Source: Anthopleura xanthogrammica
Lineage: Eukaryota > Cnidaria > Anthozoa > Actiniaria > Actiniidae
Assembly: GCA_964019055.1 (NCBI GenBank)
Contig: OZ025214.1
Location: 7,502,858-7,566,857 of the forward strand
DNA: 64,000 nt
Direction of reading: 5' to 3'
Shown: piece after piece, positions 1 to 11,194 of the stretch
How the letters are laid out: every line of letters starts with the position of its first letter
Position numbering within the stretch: the first letter of the stretch is position 1
Program-made: the position numbers and the translations under genes
The notes under the pieces: generated by a model
Told to the model about the DNA's origin: nothing
The model's database searches: none
Seen by the model: the letters and a program-made list of their open reading frames with translations, nothing else

Positions 1-3000
1 GCAAACATATACTGATTCTGTCGTCTTTTTATTTTTCCTGTTTTTACTTTAGAAAGAAAATGTGGATTATGTGTCTGCCCTGGAATCTGGAAGGTATGCG
101 GTTGTTTGGAGAGTTTTTTTATATCCTTAGTGCCATTCGAATTTTCCCTGAAATTCCAGTGAACAGGCAATTTTCAAGGGCAAGGGAAAAAAGCCTTTGA
201 CAAATGGATAAGCTACAAAAAGCCCTGAATAATGCTTGAGGACTGGAAGATTTTGTAAACGTAGCAGTGAGAAAATAATTACTAAATTAAATTAGCCACT
301 GGAGTTTAAGTTTAAGTTTAATAATAATTCATACACTTTTTACAATTGAAGAGAATATGAAAAAAAAAAAATTACATAATTATGAATAGAAATAAATATA
401 ATAAATATAGTAATTAAGTAAGTATAATTTAATAGAGTGTATGTGGTTGTTGGATTAGTATAAACTTTCGAGAAACTGAAAGTATAAAATAAAAAGATAA
501 ACTAAGATTAAGCAGTGGCATCTCTACAGAGTAGCTCTTCGTCCACTGAATTTCCAATTCGAATTTAGAAGTTGATTTTAGCGGAGGGAGGAAAACCGGG
601 GAATTCGGAGAAAAACCCTCGAAGCACAGGAGAGAACCAACTAGAAACTCTACTCCGATACCACACCGGTGGGACTCGAACCCGGGTTGCATTGATGAGA
701 AGCAAGCGCTCTCACCGCTACGCCACCCGTGCTTCGGGCGCTTATTGCGGTTTAAATATCAATGAATTCAATAGCGTTTATAATGCTTGAGTTTTTCTTC
801 TGAGAGAAAGAAAATAAAAGTAAATTACTTTCTTGTGAACACACGATAAATATATAATTGAGCTAGAACTCTTCTCATGGAGAAACATTCTTTTTCTCTT
901 TGATTTCTGGCTGGATATATGTAAATTAAGAGGTGTGTACTACTATTACCTCTAATAACTCGTGGTGTATTTTCTATTGTAATCCAAGGCTTGTGTGCCG
1001 TGATATTGGAGGCTCGGATCCAGAAAGAATGGCTGCACCAAATGTGGAGACGTATGTTCGAAAAATATTTGAAGGGACACCAGTGAAGGTAAAACTGACC
1101 GACCGGTCGATTCACTGACCGACCATCCGACCACCCAACTTTAGCGCTGATCAACTGACCGACTGACCAACTGTAACATAACGATTTTTTTGAACTTTTA
1201 TTTTACCGGCCAACCAACCGATCAACCGACCATCGGGGTTAAGTCGACCACCAGGCGACCGACGGCTTTTGATTGACCAATCAACAAGCTGATTGACCAT
1301 TATCTTTTTTTACAGATTTCTGTCCTTTCTGAGGAAAGCGCATTTGAAAGAGACTATCCTCTGTTGGCTGCTGTTAATCGCTGTGCTAAACGTAAGTAGC
1401 TAAAATTGTTAAGATTGAGAGATCGAACATCCACCCTAGGCCAAAAACCTGATAATTTTATTCGATTTTCGTAGTAAAATGCTTGTGCTCTACAGTGCGA
1501 TACTCGATTGCTATACACCTAACTGTTTTTTTAGAAGATACCAAAGGGATATTTTTGTGGCAAGGATTGCGTTGAAGCAAGAATCCTGTGTTTTGCGCCA
1601 AAACTGAATGAAAAATGCAGCACTCGCTTAGTTGACAAGGGTGTCAAAATATTGGTACTCATCCCTAATCCTTGTAAATATTTCTTTTTTTCTTACAAAT
1701 ATCATTTTTGGTTGATAGATGTGGAAAGGCATAGGGGGCGGCTGATCCAGCTTGAGTACGTCGGTGAAGGGAAAATTGACCAGACCCTTCTGTTGGTTGG
1801 AAAGGTAAGTCTTAGTGATAGACTGGCCCCTTGCACGTGACGTTAAAGCAGCTCAATTTGGAGGACAAAATCAAAAGAATTTCAATCTCGTGAGTATTGT
1901 TTTGTCCTCCAAATTGAACTGCATTCCGAAGTGCTGCAAGGGGTCTATACAATGTATGTTCAAAACAATCAGTGAGTTAACCGTGTTTCCTATGAAAAAT
2001 AACCCACTGCCTGATAAGTCAGGGCACGGCTAGCTCACAGATCAAATTGGAATCTAGCGTGTTGCATGTGTTTTGTGGAGGTTAGAAAACCAAGCAACCC
2101 GAAGACAAAACTTCCAATCAAGGAAGGGACCTAACATACTCCACACAGATCTCCACACACATGTGATACCAAGTTCAGGAATCGAACCTGAAATGAAAAA
2201 GGTGAGCGGCGAGTCAACCTGTTCTAAACATTGGTAAATCTTGGAGTGTTGGGGCATTAGTATTCGAATCAGATCTACTTATTCCCATAAAATTAGTCAC
2301 CAAAATCCTACAAAGCTGAGACCGCTGAGGTTCGTGGGAAACATTTCATATCCAACAAGTAAAGCTTTTTGATACCGGACAAAGTTACACTTTCACCTTC
2401 TGTGAGCTTCATCAAGCTTGAAACTGGTAAAAGATCTCAAGTCCATCAATAGCTATCAAGCGGTTAAAACATGTAAAATGTATCTACCCATAATCCTTGC
2501 CGGTCTCAGCTTTGTAGGTTTTTTGGTGACTAACTTTTTTGAAATCAGTATATACTAGCTGAATGATGAGGTTGAAGAACAGTACATTTTTTTTTTCAGG
2601 GAATAACATACGATACTGGTGGTGCTGACATCAAGGCCGGTGGAGTAATGGCCGGTATGCACAGGTATGGTTACTGTGACTCTCATAACTATATGTCATC
2701 TAAAGATAGAAGATGATAAGCTAGGTACAAATGATAGAAAAGTTATTCAGAAGACACTAGCTTGTGCAGGGGCTCGGGAAAGAATCGAAGTCTACCTGAG
2801 AGGAATCGAACCCGTGACCTTCCGGATACCAGTCAGATGCTCTACCACTGAGCTACAGGGAGACTCATTTGGTTATGAGATGATAACTAGCGGTAAGCTA
2901 GTGTGGGCTGCGTCGGTGTTTCTAATGAAACAGTTGTGATAAAAAGGTAAATTTTACACCGTAAAAAATAAGAAAGATCACTTACTGACGTTTCGGACTT

Positions 3001-6000
3001 TAGTCCTTCGTCGGAGTAAAAGAGGAATGTTGTATATCTCTTTTACTTCGACGAAGGACTAGCGTCCGAAACGTCAGTAAGTGATCTTTCTTATTTTTTA
3101 CGGTATAAAATTTACCTTTTTATCACAACTGTTTCATTTGGTTATGGTCACATTACTGTATGGATTGACATGATATATATGTCATCTCTCACTAATGACC
3201 CCCCCCCCCCCCCCCCCGTGAACCATAATCTTATTTACTGTGTACTCGTGATAAGTTCTTTCCTGTAGAAGATTTAAGTTTTTCATGCTTCAATTTATTT
3301 TTGAAAAAGATACGATTCTACGGAATGCAACAAATTATGTTAAACCATATCCCTACAAACAAACACCCACAAACTTGCAAACTTACCCAGCAACAACAAC
3401 AACATAAAAAAAATCAATACTAATTTCCAAGAGTTACTGGTAAAGAAAGAGATGTTTATGTTTAAAGTCTTATTTCCTCGTGTTTACTTTATCATTTTTC
3501 ATTTTTAGGGATAAATGTGGAGCAGCTGCGGTTGCTGGTTTCTTCCAGGTATTTTATCCCTGTTTATTGTTGCTTCTCAATAATACATGAAAGCACAGGG
3601 AGCCCAATTTAGATAAAAGTAAAAGGTGAAAATAAAATCGGAAAAAATCGCGTTTAATTATTTTTTTTAATTCGTGGTCAAGATAATGTCCTCTATAATA
3701 CGGAAGAGAAAAAAATCCGTAAAAAATGCACTAGAACATTTTTTCTCGCGCGCGCCTTTATTTTCCTATATTATTTCCCTATGGTATCCTATATGTGGAT
3801 TTGTGTCGATATACTTTTACAAGGGAGGAAAGTCAAGTCGCCATCTTGAAAACACGACACACTTTCAACCACGATTTCAACTTAAAGTATATTGACACAA
3901 ATCCATGTTCTGTAGCGTGTTGCAGTTCAACCACCCACTTGCAAATTGAAATCCAATTTTTATTGTTTATCATTTCTTGGCCTAGCTTTTTATTCATTTA
4001 TTTATATCGTTTATCCTGGAGCCCATGCAGAGCCTTTCTCTCAAACATTCTCAAGGGTTTGCTATGTTCCGAGGCCCGCCTAGAGCTCCGCTCTTACTGC
4101 CAAAAAGCCAGCAACATTCTCCCAATGTTTCCACCGAGCCTTTCATCCCCCGAATAGTTTCAGCAGGTTTCTAACATATTTAATCATAATCGTAGATCCT
4201 AGCCAATCTGAAGCCAAAAGGAATCAAGGTGTTGGGTAAAATGGCCATGGTACGCAACAGTGTTGGCGCAGGTACTGTAAAGTGTGGACGTCTAGAGACT
4301 TTATCACTAGTTAATTGAATTCAAAATTAATTATTGCAATTATTATTAAGAAACAGAACAGTTCATGAGAGACTCATTAGAACATCAAATTTCTTTAGTT
4401 ATTTAAGCCTTTTAAAAAGTACTGAGTTTAGCTCAACATATTGCGGGAGCGGGGGTGCCAAAACAATGGTTAGGGCAAGGTGGTAAGGAAATATTTGTCC
4501 TTAGTGAAGTGGGGGAGGGGGAGGGCAAGGATTAAAAGTACTAAATCTTCTATAACTGTTTAGTTTCGTATGAGCTGAGTCATTTGTAGATAGGTTTTTC
4601 CACAACAACTTGATTGAGATCTGAAGCCTTGTGAATTCACTTTCTAGATTGTTACGTGGCTGACGAGATCATCACGTCGGCAGCTGGTGTGCGCATCAGG
4701 GTGGGTAACACAGATGCTGAAGGAAGGATGGTAATGGCTGACCCTTTGCACCACTCCAAGCTAGAAGTAAGTCAAAAACACTAGTGTCAACTAAATAGGC
4801 GTGGTGTATACAAACCCGTTGCACTAACCCCAAACCCCTAATTCACAGTCTGAGGATCAAAACAAAAGAATAGACCTTATTCGTCGTGGTGCAATGTTTT
4901 CCCATTTCAGACCACGTGTCATTCCCTAGAGTATCATTTCTTTGTTTAACGGTTGCGCATGAGAAGACACATGAATATGGATACAACTCAAACAAAGAAT
5001 CTTATTCTCAAGAGAATGACACGTGGTCTGAATGGGAAAACATTACACCATGACGAGATTGGCAGCCATTGCATGGCGATATGAACACGTCTTAGGTTTC
5101 AGATTTGAAACTAATCAAAGTGTTTATCAACAGGCTTTGAAGGAGAAGAATCCTCACATCATCACCATAGCAACCCTGACAGGACATGCCATCAGGGCCA
5201 TGGGTCCTAACTACTCTGTAAGTAGGACTGATTCAAATAATATACGAGAAGTCTTATTTACTGGGATAAGGTTGTCTTAACGGCCTTCTGCAGCAAGCAG
5301 CAGCACGCAGCAGTACGCACTGGAGTACGACAGCGGAGTAACCTAGAAGAACAGGTGGAAGTTCTTGTTTGGACCGGTTCTCCACCCGTGCGCAGCCATG
5401 GTCAAGTCGACGATAATGAAAACTTTTACTGACCTTGTTTTCCGGTTCGCTATTATTCATTTGCACGTTGCATCATCAAAGAAAGAGAGACAAAGACTTG
5501 GCCGCCATGTTGGTGGTATTTGATAATAGATTTCTCCATAGCCTACTTCTATACCATCAACATTTATGATTTCGTATATATTTCTAGGCAGAGAAACGGG
5601 GAACAAAAGAAACTCAGTTCCTGAAGTGACTCAACATGCATGAACACCTCCCTTTCTAAATGTCCTGAACGCGCCTCTTATTTGCATTTCAATACGTTAC
5701 AGATTGTTTTAGACAACGGACCTGCCGCCAAGAAGAGCTTTGCACAGGAAATTCAAGCTGGTAAGCCTGAGCTTATATAGTCAGTTTACTTTTTTTTGAT
5801 TTGAAATTCAAAAAAAAAACATCCTCTTGGGGATTGATTGAAACCAAATTTCGAGATGTGTTGGGATGTTTTGGTTGTGTGATTATAAAAATGGCGGGTG
5901 TAGCTCCAACCTAACCACTTATCTGTGTGTTCTAGCTGGACATGAGATGGCAGATCCCTTTGAGATTTCAACCATTCGTCGAGACGTGAGTTGTTTTTTT

Positions 6001-8539
6001 GTTTTGTTTTTTTGACAGTTTTCCAGGATTTTTTATTACTAGTTAACGTTTACATGTATCTAGATGCTTGCGAACACACGTAAACTTCGTCCGTTCATTC
6101 TTTTGTTACGATGAATAAAAGTTAGTACAAGACAATGTTCATATTTCTTTATGACGTCACAGTTTGTTCATAAGGGGCCGACAGAATGGTGAAGAACTTG
6201 GACTAAGCTCATTTTATGAACCGGTGTTTATACTACAACATGTGCGGGATTTGGTGGCTATATTGTTGCTTTTCTAAGTTTAAAAAAACTTTTTTTTTTT
6301 TCGCAGTTTTGGGCTTTTGTCACACGGCGGCCATATTGGTTAAAACAATGGGTTTCAAATCCCTTGGGTCCCCTTGCCCTCGCTTTGAGGCGCTTCAGAA
6401 CATTCCAAACAAAGGTTTTTGCTCTCATGGGAATAAACATGGCCGCCGTGTGATAAAGGTCCATGATTATTAATGTCGAAACAAAAGATTGTTTTCATGT
6501 GACGTCATGGTGACAAGCTGTGACATAAAGCAAACTAGACGCTCTTGGAGCGTTCACTGGGTTGCCTGTGCGAGAGCTCGCCCACTCACCAATCCTATAT
6601 ACTCTATTATTTCTTACCAAAGTGTTCCTTTTGGGTTCAAAGTCCCCCTTTATTAAAAACATTTTAAATTCTAGTAAGGCATTAGTGTTGCGTTACTGAC
6701 TTGTCAACGCGTATTAGATTTCTACTTGACCTACTAGAGTACCTTTCAAGACTAGCTGATGAAATAAACATATCTATTTCAGTATCGAAACTGTTCGCTG
6801 CAAAACAAACGTTTTATCAATGTAAATACTCTTAGCCAAAATGTGTTTAACTGGTCATTTGTTTTTCCCTCAGTTTTGGTTTTCTGTATTTTCATAAATG
6901 GAAATATTCAACAAGGAGTCTTGGCAGTTCGCTTTCTTGTAGATCACTATCAGCTCGTCTGACTTCTACAAGTTCTTAGAGTCAGCTTTCATCAAAGCTT
7001 TGTTTGTCACTCGTTTTGTAGTTTGTCTCTCGTTCTGTAGTTTGTCTCAGTATATTTTTTTGTATCTGAGATCTGGTAAGATCTAGTTTGATCATAGCTA
7101 GGTAGTTTATAGATTCTCTTAGTCTATTTTGACTAGTTTGTCTAGTTCTACGATTCTCATACCGTAGTTTGCTCATAGATTCTCAAAGATAGCTCACAGA
7201 TTCTCAGACTTCTCTCTTTGAGTATGTGGACCAACCCGTTCCAAAATCGCTCAATAACATCTTTTAGTGTGTGTCTACCACGTACGGCGTGTGTGTTTGT
7301 AAGTAGTTTAAGCGTAGCGTTAAAAAACCTAAAGACAATAGTACGCAACATGCCCACAGACAAACTAGTACTTCACGAACCCTGAACGAATGAATTAATG
7401 GTGACACAACACTAAAAACTATAAATACATCGATGTCGTGTGGCAACTTCATTGGACATTGGACATTGTTTACAAGTTCTCGACCAATCATGACGTGTGA
7501 AATTATGGTCTACCTGACGCCTGAAAAACGGATCTCATTTTAAGACTGGTTTGCTACCATAGCAACCCAGTAATGAATGACGTAGTGCTTTGCCAAATTT
7601 ATTTACGAATCTAATTTATTGTATTCGAATCTTGTTCTGTTTTACAGGACTATGACTTCGCCCAGGGGAAATCTGAGTATGAAGATGTCCTTCAGTGTAA
7701 TAATCAACCATCTTCTGGTACGGCCCGCGGTCATCAGTTCCCAGCGGCCTTCCTCATCAGAGCGTCAGGACTTGACAAGGTAATAGAGCTTTTTACCAAT
7801 ACGGCAGCCATCTTGAATTATGGGATGCTTGGGGGACAGACGCAGAAATATCTATAAAGCATAGAGTGGCGGGGTTACTTTGTCAAATAATTTTATGCTT
7901 TCGTGTTTCACATATTGCTCGAACTACCAGCAAATTCAATAGCCAATGTGCATGAGCTCGAAATTATAGCACAAAGCATGATGGGAAAGTGATTTCCTAC
8001 GCTTTTTTGACTCCTCTAAAAATTCATCTGACAATTTTCGTTCGACCTTTTCTATGGAAATAAAAGGATTTCAGCAGACGAAAATAACAGAGTAATTTTT
8101 TCTGATAGTTCCTTTGATTTCCCTGTTACATTTTTAAAGTACTCACTTTTCCAGAGTGCTTTGTGAGCTTTGATGCACATTGCCTATTGGTTTTTAGATG
8201 TGTTTCTCAGTGGATAACGTTAAATTATATAAAAGGAATTTCTGACAGCTGTGCATACTATAATTTTCAATAATTGCCTTCTCGGCATCCCATAATGTCT
8301 TACCTAATACAATAGAATTCAAGATGGCCTGGTTCACACTAGCGTCATAATCGTGATTGTAAGCAACATACGCATCTTATACCTCTGTATTTCATTGTCC
8401 ACAGCATGGTATTGATTCCAGCGAGCCTATTTGCTACTCTCACATGGATATTGCAGGATCAAGTGGACCATTCCCTGGCATACCAACTGGTGCACCTATT
8501 GTTGCTTTGGCAGAGCACTTCCTGAAAAACAGGATCTAA
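1..8539 (+). CDS. M17 leucyl aminopeptidase, W07G4.4/NPEPL1 type (3' part, 13 exons)
   Basis: Family M17 enzymes are two-metal aminopeptidases that remove N-terminal residues from peptides in the cytosol. Exons read 53-93, 989-1088, 1316-1391, 1719-1804, 2600-2664, 3509-3548, 4196-4271, 4648-4766, 5134-5217, 5703-5760, 5936-5985, 7648-7779 and 8405-8539 (TAA). All have AG/GT borders and compatible phases, giving about 354 codons. The first part carries RDIGGSDPERM, typical of the W07G4.4-like branch. The metal and catalytic residues of bovine LAP are all present: K of LLLVGK, D and K of GITYDTGGADIK, D of HRDKCG, and D, E and R of NTDAEGR. Roughly 170 N-terminal residues should lie before the window, judging by the usual ~520-residue length. 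Introns hold several inverted-repeat elements and SINE fragments. Family assignment is firm; the choice between NPEPL1 and the nematode-type name is not. Confidence 0.93.
530..745 (-). repeat. tRNA-derived SINE, antisense in aminopeptidase intron
   Basis: On the minus strand the sequence has a box A-like GGCGTAGCGGTGAGAG and a box B GGTTCGAGTCCCAC, followed by a body with GAGTAGAGTTTCTAGTTGG. The same body occurs in sense orientation at 11601-11822 and, decayed, at 48005-48185. This is a pol III-type retroposon rather than a tRNA gene, because the tRNA part is followed by the shared SINE body and the acceptor stem is not intact. Confidence 0.75.
1090..1310. repeat. degenerate GACC/AACC simple repeat in intron
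   Basis: The intron between exons at 989-1088 and 1316-1391 consists largely of irregular repeats of GACCGACC, CAACCAACC and TGACCGAC. No coding sense is seen. Confidence 0.7.
1825..1948. mobile_element. inverted-repeat element (MITE family A), copy 1
   Basis: Near-palindromic element beginning CCCCTTGCACGTGACG and ending with GTGCTGCAAGGGGTCTAT. The core is GCTCAATTTGGAGGACAAAA and its inverse. It lies in an aminopeptidase intron directly after the donor at 1805. Other copies are at 11355, 15410, 17862, 35256 and 50600. Confidence 0.8.
2100..2230 (-). repeat. SINE fragment (antisense)
   Basis: The minus strand shows a box B-like GGTTCGATTCCTGAACTTGG followed by TATCACATGTGTG. This matches the junction of tRNA head and body seen in the SINEs at 11601 and 46521. 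The upstream box A region is decayed. Confidence 0.55.
2272..2556. mobile_element. inverted-repeat element (MITE family B), copy 1
   Basis: Terminal inverted repeats of more than 30 bp: TTAGTCACCAAAATCCTACA at the left, and its inverse ending GGTGACTAA at 2533. The internal region (AAGCGGTTAAAACATGTAA) is shared with the copy at 45315-45566. The outer ends, CTTTTTTGAAATCAGTATA, resemble ends found at several other places in the window. Confidence 0.75.
2790..2866 (-). repeat. tRNA-like SINE head (antisense)
   Basis: The minus strand reads CTCCCTGTAGCTCAGTGGTA, then a box B CACGGGTTCGATTCC. The anticodon stem has mismatches and the acceptor stem is only partly paired, so it is called tRNA-derived, not a functional tRNA. 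It abuts the direct repeat that flanks the foldback at 2924-3138. Confidence 0.6.
2924..3138. mobile_element. foldback MITE with GACGTTTCG arms
   Basis: The two arms are long, nearly perfect inverse copies: AATGAAACAGTTGTGATAAA at the left end and its inverse at 3119-3138. The centre contains ACTGACGTTTCGGAC and the inverse GTCCGAAACGTCAGT. A 12-bp direct repeat, CATTTGGTTATG, occurs at 2866-2877 and 3135-3146, suggesting a larger insertion. It lies in an aminopeptidase intron. Confidence 0.8.
3199..3217. repeat. poly-C tract
   Basis: Uninterrupted run of C about 17-18 bp long inside an aminopeptidase intron. Its length should be treated with caution, as such runs are error prone. Confidence 0.8.
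4881..5056. mobile_element. inverted-repeat element (MITE family C)
   Basis: TIRs of about 45 bp: left TGGTGCAATGTTTTCCCATT, right the inverse ending AAAACATTACACCA. The subterminal part contains ACCACGTGTCATTC. It lies in the intron before the exon at 5134. A single-ended copy occurs at 47617-47659. Confidence 0.8.
6313..6460. mobile_element. short inverted-repeat element
   Basis: Ends are inverse copies: left CTTTTGTCACACGGCGGCCA, right TGGCCGCCGTGTGATAAAGG. The rest of this 1.66-kb aminopeptidase intron (5986-7647) shows only AT-rich sequence and short TAGTTTGTCTC-type repeats near 7010-7200. Confidence 0.65.
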
Positions 8540-9374
8540 AAGGATTTTAAGGGATTTTCTGAAAGTCACTCAAAGAATAGTCTATTTAGTGGTGCATGCT
8601 TAAAAATAAAATTTAGATAATATAATATGATAGAATAGAATATTTTCGAGATGCATGAGCGCTTTTAAAAATATTGCAAGTGCAGACATGATTTCGAGGC
8701 ATTTATGGCGCACGTGATCTTGCCCGAAAATTTCTCTTTTCCGTGACTGCGCCTGTGATATTCTTAAAAGCGCTCTTGCATCTTGAAAATGGTCTATTGC
8801 AAATATAACTGGGTCTGCTTTACAAAGTCGAGTGGATTGTGTAGGCAAGAGTAAACAATACTCTAACCAACATTTCTCTGGTATTTGACATAAAAACGAT
8901 AGCCATGTTAAGGGGTGGAAACGAAGTTCTTTCCAAATCTTGTCTTTCACAGTCCATTTCTACTGAAATAATTATTAATCAGTTTCTCATGATTTCCAGC
9001 TTAGCATTGTTACTTTTTCATGCCCAAGATTTCAAGTTCAAGTTTTTCAAGACAAGACACGAGTCCACTTTCCTCACTAACTGATTGAGTCATATCGCAA
9101 AAATAAAAGGAAAACAGCGCACACGCACAAAATAAAGGGGGAATACTGATTCTTAACATTCTCTTTCCACTATTCAGTTCGTTCTTGCCGCACACACATC
9201 GATAAAAGTGGGTCCAGCTCTGAACTACTGGACGGTTGAAAGGTGTGCCTACCATCGAAGAGGAATAGGATAATAGGTCTGGAGGTTTCAATCATACTAT
9301 AGTTTGATCTGTTCAAAACAGCTAGAAATAAATTAAGAGTCAAATATAAAACAAGTGTCTTCGTTTGAGAAAGG
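8540..9374. other. aminopeptidase 3' flank
   Basis: No gene is seen. An AATAAA-type polyadenylation signal (AAAAATAAAATTTAG) lies about 60 bp after the stop codon. Near 9198 the motif TCGATAAAAGTGGGTCCAG is shared with 21913 (minor differences), so part of this flank is probably an old repeat. Confidence 0.5.
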
Positions 9375-10135
9375 GTCGTAAGAGGGGCACCCCTATCCAT
9401 CCCAGTAGCTACATGGGGAATGGCTATTAATGCCGGAGAGGGTTGGGAAGGTGGAGGTGTAAGAGGGGCACCCCTATCCATCCCAGTAGCTGCATGGGGA
9501 ATGGCTATTAATGCCGGAGGGGGTTGGGAAGGTGGAGGTGTTAGAGGGGCACCTATATCAATCCCAGTAGCTACATAGGGAATGGTGATTAATGCTGGAG
9601 AGGGTTGGGAAGGTGGAGTGGTGAGAGGCCAGGGGTACCCCTATCCATCCCAGTAGCTTCATGGGGATTGGTGATGAATGAGAGGGTTAGGAAGGCAGTC
9701 CGAGTGGCGAGAGGAGCACCCCTATCCAACCCAGTAGCTACATGGAGGATGGCTATTAATGCCGGAGGGGGTTGGGAAGGTGGAGTGGTGAGAGGCCAGG
9801 GGTACCCCTATCCATCCCAGTAGCTTCATGGGAAATGGTGATAAATAAGAAGGTTGGTAAGATGTAGTGGTGAGAGGGACACCCCTATCCATCCCAGTAG
9901 CTTCATGGGGATTGGTGATGAATGAGAGGGTTAGGAAGGCAGTCCGAGTGGCGAGAGGAGCACCCCTATCCAACCCAGTAGCTTCATGGGAAATGGTGAT
10001 AAATAAGAAGGTTGGTAAGATGTAGTGGTGAGAGGGACACCCCTATCCATCCCAGTAGCTTCATGGGGATTGGTGATGAATTAGAGGGTTAGGAAGGCAG
10101 TCTGAGTGGCGAGAGGAGCACCCCTATCCATTTCG
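9375..10135. repeat. 81-bp minisatellite
   Basis: About nine to ten units of roughly 81 bp, each with GGGGCACCCCTATCCATCCC, then CAGTAGCTTCATGGGGA and GGGTTGGGAAGGTGG. Because the unit is a multiple of three, the minus strand stays open for long stretches with a repeated MDRGAPL motif. No start context, splice sites or codon pattern suggests a gene. It lies between the convergent 3' ends of the aminopeptidase and NDRG genes. Confidence 0.88.
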
Positions 10136-11194
10136 CATTTCTATTGCAACACTGTACGATACAAATTGTCTAAAATATACCTGCAAAATTTATTAATACA
10201 TTGTCTTGTGTACATTTCTCACAAAAAGCTAATCTTGCATTAGGTACAGCTGCTCAAATGTAACTAAACCACTACAGATTCACAAAACTAATTCAAAAAT
10301 CTTATCAATTATAAATTTATATCTTTCCATAACAAATAAGTAAACATACATGTTTTCTTTCCAACCCCAAGAAAATTTCAGGGTGGTGTTGAGGTTAATA
10401 CAAAACAACCTCGTGATTTAACAAAAAAAAATTAAGGTTCTTGTACCATTGATTGCTGATTAAGAAGAAACAAGAAGATAGAGAAACTGGTAGGGTCATA
10501 ACCTTTCACAGGTTCGGCTATGACTCAAACGATGGTACAACTTTTGACCCACTTGATTCAATTCAATACCCCTTCCCCTGCTGAAGTCAGTACTGTATGT
10601 CTCCTACTCATACGACAACCACTCTATACTTTAGTAAGGGGGATTTTTAAACATGAACTATGACTTAGTAAGTAGGTTATAATTATAATAATTATTGAGC
10701 AATATCTGGGCTTGAAATAATGGCCTGTCAGTCAGCCAGCATGGAGCTTAAAAGAAGCCAGCCAGCCAAACTGGTTTTAGCTTGGTCATAGCTTGTTTCT
10801 GGCTCAATGTTACTGGTCAAAATGACCAGCAAGGCAAAGATTTGACCAGACAAGTGCCAATTCTGGTCTGACATTGTCTGTTGACCGCCTGTTATTTCAA
10901 GCCCTGGATATCAATGTTAGACTGTCAATGTGACACTGGTAATTCCCTTAATGCTTATGAATAGCAAAAAAAAAATTGGGTTTGTAAAAAAAGTTGCCCC
11001 TTTTCCCAGTGAATCCTGAAAACTACATCATAATATAAACAGCTTTTTTTCAATCACAATAAAAATCAATATATACCCCAAAACACCCCTCATCAAATAT
11101 CCAGTTTATCTGTCCTTCTGTCTACCACTTGTTTCTATGGTAACAGGGATTTAACGAAGGAATAACTTGACAAATGTCTATCAATCCTTGTGGC
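10136..11194. other. NDRG 3' untranslated/intergenic region
   Basis: No gene is seen. The stretch is AT-rich, contains one inverted-repeat element (10702-10912), and presumably includes the NDRG 3' UTR, whose stop codon is at 11195. Confidence 0.45.
10702..10912. mobile_element. inverted-repeat element with TGGGCTTGAAATAA ends
   Basis: Left end ATATCTGGGCTTGAAATAAT, right end the inverse TTATTTCAAGCCCTGGATAT. Arms also share GGCCTGTCAGTCA and TGTTGACCGCC with mismatches. No coding capacity. Confidence 0.65.

Noticed and set aside
9170..10000. Minus-strand MDRGAPL repeat peptide
   Set aside because: It is the translation of the 81-bp minisatellite; nothing upstream supports a gene.
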